From the NCBI GenBank assembly GCA_031772625.1, contig CM062819.1, positions 1,230,671,070 to 1,230,735,069 of the forward strand: a stretch of 64,000 nucleotides of DNA. Reading direction: 5' to 3'. The position numbers and the translations under genes are program-made. Position 1 is the stretch's first letter; each line of letters starts with the position of its first letter. Below are positions 57,600 to 64,000 of this stretch, one piece after another. The notes beneath the pieces are model-generated. The model had not been told where the DNA came from and searched no databases. It saw only the letters and a list, made by a program, of their open reading frames with translations. Source of the DNA: Pinus tabuliformis. Its lineage: Eukaryota > Streptophyta > Pinopsida > Pinales > Pinaceae.

Positions 57600-57843
57600 C
57601 CTAAAAGTTTCTATTGAATGAGGTGAGGATATTTTTCCTCCACTTTCTGTCATGTGCACCATTTAGCTTTGCCTAGAAGTTGTCCTTTCAACCCAATATT
57701 CCAAAGGTCATGTTGCCTCTTCCTTGTAGTTCTGGACCTATTCTGTAAAACTGCATATTCTATCAACTTTTTATGAGCATCTGGTGCCAAATCCTCCATA
57801 GAAAGTAGGACTTGTTCCTATTCCTGATCAAGCATGGAAGGTA
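57600..57843 (-). pseudogene. C-terminal end of a Ty3/gypsy polyprotein (left half)
   Basis: The minus strand carries EDLAPDAHKKLIEYAVLQNR, then HDLWNIGLKGQLLGKAKW. The NIGLKG...KAKW phrase matches the C-terminal tail of plant gypsy pol (RVGLKGMHPSKAKW type). It continues from the integrase at 63012-63745 across the inserted copia. Broken. Confidence 0.65.
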
Positions 57844-58711
57844 CTAAAAATTTTAACTAGTGTCGGTCTTCATATATAATTGTATTTGATTCATGATGTA
57901 ATGTATTTGTCAAGAGAAAGAAAAATAAATTTTACTGTAAGAGAAATTGGCTTATTAAAGTATGGGTTTCATGCTTGGGTCAATGGTTAATAGGTTAAAG
58001 CCTCCATCGTAGGCTTCTACGGTGTGTGTAAAGAGTCTTTTTTCCTTATCATTATGTAAAATACCCTTCTTAGTATTTATGAGTCAAGAAAGAAATTTAT
58101 TTTGATTTAAAGTAGGTCTTCTAGACCTCCTCCATCAATTCAGCCTCAACCTGGACAAGTTGTTCCCATCAAGGGAATTTTACCTCACAAATTCACTATA
58201 TGTGGGCAATTATTCGACCTCATTTAGAGCATCAACAAAGAAGTTTAATCTACAGTAGCTCGAAGCAATAAATGGTGTGAAATTCAAGAAAGGAGGAAAA
58301 TCTAGCGAATGAGAAGGAAGTATTTGTAAAGAAAAATAAGTCAAATTTTCTCTCTCTTTGTCTCATACATGCGAAGGAGTTGAAGTTGTAGAAGGGAAAA
58401 AGTTACAGAACTGAATCAGGGCCGAAATTCTGAAGCAATAGAGCCAAACTTTGTTTTGATGTAGTATTGATACAGTATTATTGTATTTGATCTTTGAAGT
58501 TTGGAAGAACAATTTGAGGGCTGAATTGGTGGAGGAGGAAGTTATTTTGTTCTAAGGTCTTGGTATATCTCAATTTGATATGTCATTGATCTTCATTTTT
58601 TGATTTGATGATTGTTTGATGAAAATAAGAACATAAAGAGAAGTTAATAAACTACAATAGTATCACTAGTTATCAATATAAGAAATATATTTTCCTTTAT
58701 GATTTTCTAAT
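57844..58711 (+). repeat. 5' LTR of the gag-only copia
   Basis: Partner of 62106-63011; ends near ATTTTCTAA just before TGGTATCAG. Confidence 0.78.
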
Positions 58712-58713
58712 AT

Positions 58714-58724
58714 GGTATCAGATT
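58714..58724 (+). other. Primer binding site (tRNA-Met)
   Basis: TGGTATCAGAT immediately downstream of the 5' LTR. Confidence 0.85.
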
Positions 58725-58859
58725 TAAGCTGAAGGAGGAAAGAAAAAGGTAGATAGAAGATATATTGAAAGAAGGGTTACGAAGGAAGGAACAAAGGAAT
58801 ATTAAGAAAAGGATCATATAAGAAGAGGACCTATTATCTATATCAAGTGAAGGATATAT

Positions 58860-59708
58860 TATGAAGTTTATGGGAACTTCAATGAAGATAGAAAATAAGC
58901 TATAGGGAGCTTCCAATTATAGGGGATGGAAGAATGGGATAGATCTTATTTTTGCTGAGCATAAACTTTTGGATTTTGTTCAAGGAAAAGTCAAGGAACC
59001 AGCGGATGATGCAGGAAAATAAAAATACAAGGAAACTAACATCTTGGCCATGAATTTGATAGTAGATGGAGTAAAGAAAATCTAATCCCATACATATCCA
59101 ATAGAGTCTACACAAGAGATGTAGGAAGTTCTCTCCAAGTTGTTTACCATCAAGAACATTGGTCAGATAGCTAGTCTCAAAAATAAACTAAGAACAATAA
59201 AGATGATAAGAGATGATATTGTATCATCATATTTTGTAAGGATCTCTAGAATAAGATATGAAATCCAAGATATTGATGAATTTGTACCAGAGAAAGAAAT
59301 CATGATTGTTGCACTACTAGGTCTACCAAAATATTAGAGCTCTTTTGCATTAAGAGTTGGAAAGATACTCCCCCCTTTGAATAAATGTGGAGTGCAAGCA
59401 GTCAAGAAGAAGAATTCATGTCATAAGTAAGTGACAAAAAGGAGGATGAAGAAAACAACACTTCGAATTTCTACTCTTCCCATCATAAGAAGAAGGGAGT
59501 ATACAGGAAGTTAAATGGACCAAAGAAGAAGGTTGATCTATCAAATATTGAATCCTACAATTTCCATAAGATGGGATAGTACAAAATTCAATGTCCTAAA
59601 ATATAAGGAATAGGAAGAGAGAGAGAGAGAACATGAAACTATTGTAGATAAAGCTCCACCTAAGAAGACAAAAATTGAAGAATCTAAATTCAAAGACTTA
59701 TATTATTA
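58860..59708 (+). pseudogene. gag: gag of the gag-only copia
   Basis: NYRGWKNGIDLIFAEHKLLD, then VQGKVKEPADDAGK, followed by the open stretch 59140-59337 (FTIKNIGQIASLKNKLRTIK, IVSSYFVRISRIRYEIQDID, EKEIMIVALLGLPK). This is the UBN2-type copia gag with its LLGLPK hallmark. A knuckle-like region follows near 59555-59600. The coding signal stops at about 59708. Broken. Confidence 0.8.
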
Positions 59709-60300
59709 AGTCTTTCCTTACATATCCTTCTAGATTATTGTTCTATGTTTTTGTAAAGTTTGTCCTTTATGTTTTGATCTAATATATTTTGTTAGAACTT
59801 TTTGGATTGTTTAAGTTGTAGGTATTCCTTAAGGGGCTATATTAAGAGGGAGCTTTCACAATTTTACCAAAATATAAGTATATTATTCTTTGTTGCATTT
59901 TTCTTGTTTGGTTTCCTCCTTGCATCGAGATCTGTGTGTATTGTATAATAGTAACATTTTATTTATATTTTCTTTGGTGGGAAAGCTTACAGAATACACA
60001 AACGTTATGGAGGAGACTTCAAATTAAGGACTTGAATCATGAAAGAAGTTTTGTTGCAAAGGAAGCCCTTAAGAATGACACTCTACAAGGTTTGTTAAAG
60101 AACAACTCAAGGAATGTCTTAGACTACAAGTTTTGTTTTAATTTTTCTCCATAAAAAAGGTATGATCACTCTTCTTTTAAAATTTTCTTTACACTATTAA
60201 CATCTTTATGTCCAGAGTTTTGAATCAAAAATATTTTTTCTAGGGTGATTAATAATTAGATTGAATCTACCCTTGCTATATTATCATTTGATCATTCTTT

Positions 60301-60790
60301 TGAAACCCTAACCCTTAGGGTTCACTATAAAACCCTAGCCTCTTGATGCTAATGGTATGTCAAAGTTAATTATGAAATCCTAGTCTACTTAGGGGTTGTT
60401 GATAAAGTCTAGAACATATAATGAAAATCTTATTCTTTTGATGTTTAGGGTTTTGGTAATGTTGTGGTTTAAACCCTAGTCCTTTAAGGTTTTTTGTTAA
60501 TGTTTAGGGTATATCATGAAACCCTATATTTTTACGGTTTGGGTTTATAAACAAAAACCTTGTAATAACTAAATTAAAAACTAGGAATGAAACCCTAGGT
60601 GTATATTCGTCTGTATGATCGAAACCCTAGCCTGGTCAAAATTGTTGTATATCTAACTTTGATATATTAATGTTTGTATAGATATGAGATGTTATTCCAT
60701 GATAATGAAACCTAGATATGTATATACGAGTATGCTAACTTCATTGTTGGTTAATGAAATCTGGGGTTTGCAACAAAACCCTAGTAGAAT
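60301..60790. repeat. Scattered telomere-like AAACCCTA motifs
   Basis: AAACCCTA occurs about seven times at irregular spacing of roughly 30-170 bp, with some inverse TAGGGTT copies. The plant telomere unit is TTTAGGG/CCCTAAA, but these are not tandem. Confidence 0.6.
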
Positions 60791-61527
60791 CTGTTATGAA
60801 TTCTAGGACATAATATTGAAGCCTTAGATGTATAGTGTTATGTTTGGATTGATATTTGGATTGATTTTCTTTAAGTTGGAGTCTAGGTTTAGTGATATAA
60901 CCATAGCAAGTAATTGAATATAAAGATGTGACACTTGCTAAATATGAGCCTAAATAGGTTTAGGTATTTGATGTCTAAAGCTTAAATATTTTGATGCTTC
61001 CATTGTAATGGCATGATTTTGATATAGCTAACTTCATGTTTCTATATATTTGTATTTGGTTGTACTTTTTATTAATGTTTTGTAGGTAAATAATCTTCAA
61101 GATGTTGAAGATGTTCGTAATTGAAGATGATAATAATAATGAGCACGATGAAGGAGGCTATAAGGATGATGACGATCAAGATGATCTTGATGTCATAAAG
61201 CCTTGAAAGATTGAATTCTATCCCATGTTATAAAACAAGGAAGCTATTGAGTTGAGAGGGAGCTTGGATAGAAGAAAGGGTACATCTCCCCAGTTAAGAG
61301 GGAAGGCATATTATAGTCATAGTAAATACCTTGAATAAAGAATGAATGAAAGTGTTTCAATAAATTTTCATAATTCATGAAGTTTCAAACAAAAGACTTG
61401 AGAAGTATTGAGGTTGTTCTTAGTGTTGTTGAAAAAGTGAAAGAAAAAATCTTCCAACAAGTTGTTTTTGGATAACTTGATGATGATATAAGTAGCATCA
61501 GAATGGTTAAGGACCCAGAAGGTTTGT

Positions 61528-61530
<3 letters not shown>

Positions 61531-61582
<52 letters not shown>
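61531..61582. repeat. (TA)n microsatellite
   Basis: TA dinucleotide run of about 52 bp. Confidence 0.97.
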
Positions 61583-61586
<4 letters not shown>

Positions 61587-61661
61587 TTATTACTAATTGG
61601 GATTGTGATTATGAAAGATCTCTCTGTAAATAAGTTGAACGTTTGAAGCATGATTTTATTG

Positions 61662-61662
<1 letters not shown>

Positions 61663-61742
<80 letters not shown>
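61663..61742. repeat. (TA)n microsatellite
   Basis: Second TA run of about 80 bp, 80 bp after the first. Confidence 0.97.
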
Positions 61743-61745
<3 letters not shown>

Positions 61746-62105
61746 CAAGTTAATAAGGATAGATAAAGCATCTTGTGGAAACAATATGCTTGGGAGGACA
61801 TATCGTTGGCCTATGTGTTGATGTCTAGATTCCCAAATAAAGAGGGTGGCATGAGTCATAGAGCTCTGACCTTAGATACGCACCTAGATCCCTGGGTTGG
61901 TGTTAGTGTTTAAAATCTTAATGGTACCTAAAGTGGCTAAAGCTTGAGTACACCTTAGTCCCACCCGATTAGAGTACCTTGGTCAGGTAACTAATCTGTA
62001 GCACTATTTGTGTTATGACTCTTCATAGAGCATATTATTTTGAGATCTTTCATGTACCTCTGTGTATATGTAATTATGAATACCTCCCTAGTTAAGAGGG
62101 ATCAT

Positions 62106-63011
62106 TGAAAAATTTAGCTAGTGTCGGTCTTCATAATTGTATTTGAGTCATGATGTAATGTATTTGTCAAGATAAAGAAAAATAAATTTTATTGTAAGAG
62201 AAATTGACTTATTAAAACATGGGTTCGATATTTGGGTCAATGGTTAATAGGTCAAAGCCTCCACTATAGGCTTCTAGGGTTTGTATCAAGAGTCCTTGTC
62301 CTTATCATTATGTAAAAGACTATTCTTGGGATTTATCAGTCAAGAAATAAATTTATTTTGATGTAAATTAAGTCTTATAGGCCTCCTCCCTCAATTTGGC
62401 TTCAACCTGTACAAGTCAGCCTCATCAAGGGAATTTGTCCTCACAAATTCACTATATATTGGTATTTATTCGACCTCATTTGTATCATCAACAGAGAAGT
62501 TCAATCTATAGTAGCTGAAAGCAGTAAAGGGTGTGAAATTCAAGAAAGTAGGAGGAAAAACTAGCCAAGGAGAAGGAAGTCTTTATCAAGGAAAATAAGT
62601 AAAATTTTCTCTCTCTTTGTCTCACATGTACGAAGGAGTTGAAGCTGCAGGAGGGCCGAAGTTGTAGAATTGAAGTTGGGTGGAAATTATGAAGTAGTAT
62701 GGCCGAAATTTTGATTTGATGCAATATTGATATAGTAATGTTGCAGTTTATCTTTGAAGTTTGGAAGAATAGTTTGAGGGCAGACTTGGTGGAGGAGGAA
62801 GGTATTTTTGTCTAAGGTCTTAGTCTATCTCAATTTGATTTCTAGTGGAATATTTTGACTATGTTTTTCCTATAGTAGGATTTTATCCCTAGTTGAGTGA
62901 TGATCCTAATGTTTTGATTTGATGATTGTTTGATGAAAAGAAGAACATAAAAATAAGTTAATAATATTTTCAATAATATCACAAGTAATTATCAATATAA
63001 GAAAATATTTC
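62106..63011 (+). repeat. 3' LTR of the gag-only copia
   Basis: Preceded by the polypurine motif GTTAAGAGGGATCAT; partner of 57844-58711. Confidence 0.78.
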
Positions 63012-63745
63012 TACCTTTTTTATTTTATAACAAAAGGCTCATAGAGTTTCAAATTCTCTACATTCACAACTGATTAAATGTGTTGATATGGTCATAAATT
63101 GAGTCGATAGAAATTATCACCCACCTTTTCTAGTATCTCAAAGGTACCATACCTCAGAGCCTTGATTTTCTTACCAATCCCCTGTAACCTCTCCTTGTCA
63201 ACGGTAGCCATACTATGTGTCCCACCTTGAATGATTTCTCTATTCTATGTTGATCATGCATGGCCTTATATTTCTCCAATGACTTCTACAATGTCTCTTG
63301 TACCTGTAGATGGATCTACCTAATCTTCTCTATAAATTTTTATGCCCTCAAAGCATATCTTGTAAGATATTCCCTCACTCCTGGTTGTTGACCATAAGCA
63401 ATATCCAAAGGTGAAGGCAGAAAATATCCAAAATGGGTTTCAAATGGGGACTTTCCTGTAGAAGTGTGGACTACTATATTTTAAGAATACTTTATATATA
63501 CCATATTTTCATCCTAGGCCTTTAGATGCTTCTAGTTGTTTCCCCTCAAAAATTGCACCAAAGTCCTATTAACTACTTTAGTTTTTCCATATGTCTGTGG
63601 ATGAAATGTTGGATATCTCTTCAGCGTCGTTTCTATCTTCTCCCACAATGTAGTCCAAAATGTACTAAGAAATCTCATATCCTTATCTAAAACTATGATC
63701 CTTGGTATCCCATTAAAGAAATTTTGAGGTAAAAAATGGACCTCC
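63012..63745 (-). pseudogene. Ty3/gypsy integrase (right half of the split element)
   Basis: Minus strand: NGIPRIIVLDKDMRFLSTFW (second Asp region), an FHPQTYGKTKVVNRTL motif (Glu region), VHTSTGKSPFETHFGYFLPS, then the C-terminal HDQHRIEKSFKVGHIVWL and VVNVENLKLYEP. These are classic plant gypsy integrase phrases. The element continues at 57843 on the other side of the copia insertion. Broken. Confidence 0.82.
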
Positions 63746-64000
63746 TAAGGAAAATTACAATCAAAATTCACTTTATGAGAACCAATCACATTTTGAGGGA
63801 TGACATCATCCCCCATGGTTGAGGTGGCATTCTTGAGTTGAAGGTACTTACTTGTCACATTCTCAATGGTGGATAAAAACTCATGGTTAACCATGGTAGT
63901 GCTCTAAGTACTTTTAAAGTCATAAAGTAAAGTACTCATAATAAAGATCATTTAACATTTTTTGAATAAAATATTATTATTGTCATTTCATATTTTTTTG
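63746..64000. other. Window end, nothing recognised
   Basis: The expected upstream integrase sequence of the minus-strand gypsy element is not visible here, so another insertion or loss probably begins near 63745. No coding region is seen. Confidence 0.4.

Larger units (their letters stand above)
59709..62105. other. Non-coding interior of the gag-only copia
   Basis: No pol. Contains AAACCCTA-type motifs (60301-60790), two (TA)n runs, and three polypurine-tract-like TTAAGAGGGA motifs (about 59842, 61294 and 62092). The last lies just before the 3' LTR. An Asp/Glu-rich short frame occurs near 61090-61206. Confidence 0.6.
57844..63011 (+). mobile_element. Gag-only copia-type LTR element inserted in gypsy pol (5.2 kb)
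   Basis: 5' LTR 57844 to about 58711, tRNA-Met primer site at 58714, gag about 58860-59708, a 2.4-kb non-coding interior, 3' LTR 62106 to about 63011. LTRs share long phrases (CTAGTGTCGGTCTTCATA, GGGTCAATGGTTAATAGG) but differ by roughly 10% and by an insertion near the 3' end. No protease, integrase or RT was found. It resembles the element at 45328-52126 in gag type and layout. LTR outer ends are less certain than for the other elements, and a target duplication was not resolved. Confidence 0.78.

Noticed and set aside
57402-57662. 86-codon minus-strand frame as a host gene
   Set aside because: It lies just downstream of gypsy polyprotein C-terminal sequence and has no recognisable domain; more likely element untranslated region.

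Overview
This window is plant nuclear DNA made almost entirely of transposable elements. The signs are Tat/Ogre-type Ty3/gypsy and Tork-type Ty1/copia retrotransposons, tRNA-Met and tRNA-Arg-like primer sites, long (TA)n runs, AAACCCTA-type motifs, and low overall GC with dense nested insertions. A large-genome seed plant, perhaps a gymnosperm, fits best, but that is inference from repeat style. I found no intact host gene, tRNA, rRNA or CRISPR array.

Layout. 1-3694 is AT-rich flank holding a hairpin-forming minisatellite (2155-3005). 3700-24584 is one complete-length giant LTR retrotransposon (20,885 bp) with 5-bp target duplications GATAT on both sides. Its LTRs are about 7.1 kb each, and each carries a GC-rich promoter with a TATA box and about 3.6 kb of coding sequence. 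That coding sequence specifies an unknown protein and a coiled-coil protein, neither of which is gag or pol. The 6.7-kb interior carries gag, protease, a second (archaeal-type) RNase H placed before reverse transcriptase, RT-RNase H and integrase. It is broken at several points, and its LTRs differ by about 2% by eye.

24590-37550 is a pile of three damaged elements: a minus-strand Ty3/gypsy gag fragment with one LTR (25490-29379), a plus-strand Tork-like copia with a clipped 5' LTR (29383-34035), and the 5' part of a minus-strand copia with its LTR (34036-37550). A small poly(A)-tailed retroposed sequence with a 15-17 bp target duplication lies at 39075-39896.

41651-53897 is an old minus-strand copia. 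It was invaded by a foldback/MITE (about 43.7-43.95 kb), a possible solo LTR (about 44.25-45.13 kb) and a younger gag-only copia (45328-52126, target duplication ATTAA). A 207-bp tandem duplication straddles its left edge. A 1.1-kb foldback element lies at 55511-56630. From about 57600 to the window end is a minus-strand Ty3/gypsy integrase region split by another gag-only copia (57844 to about 63011).

The element most worth study is the giant one. It carries accessory genes inside its LTRs, so every full copy holds two sets of them, each behind its own promoter. All retroelements here are treated as fossils: broken regions are described as such, without itemising individual lesions.
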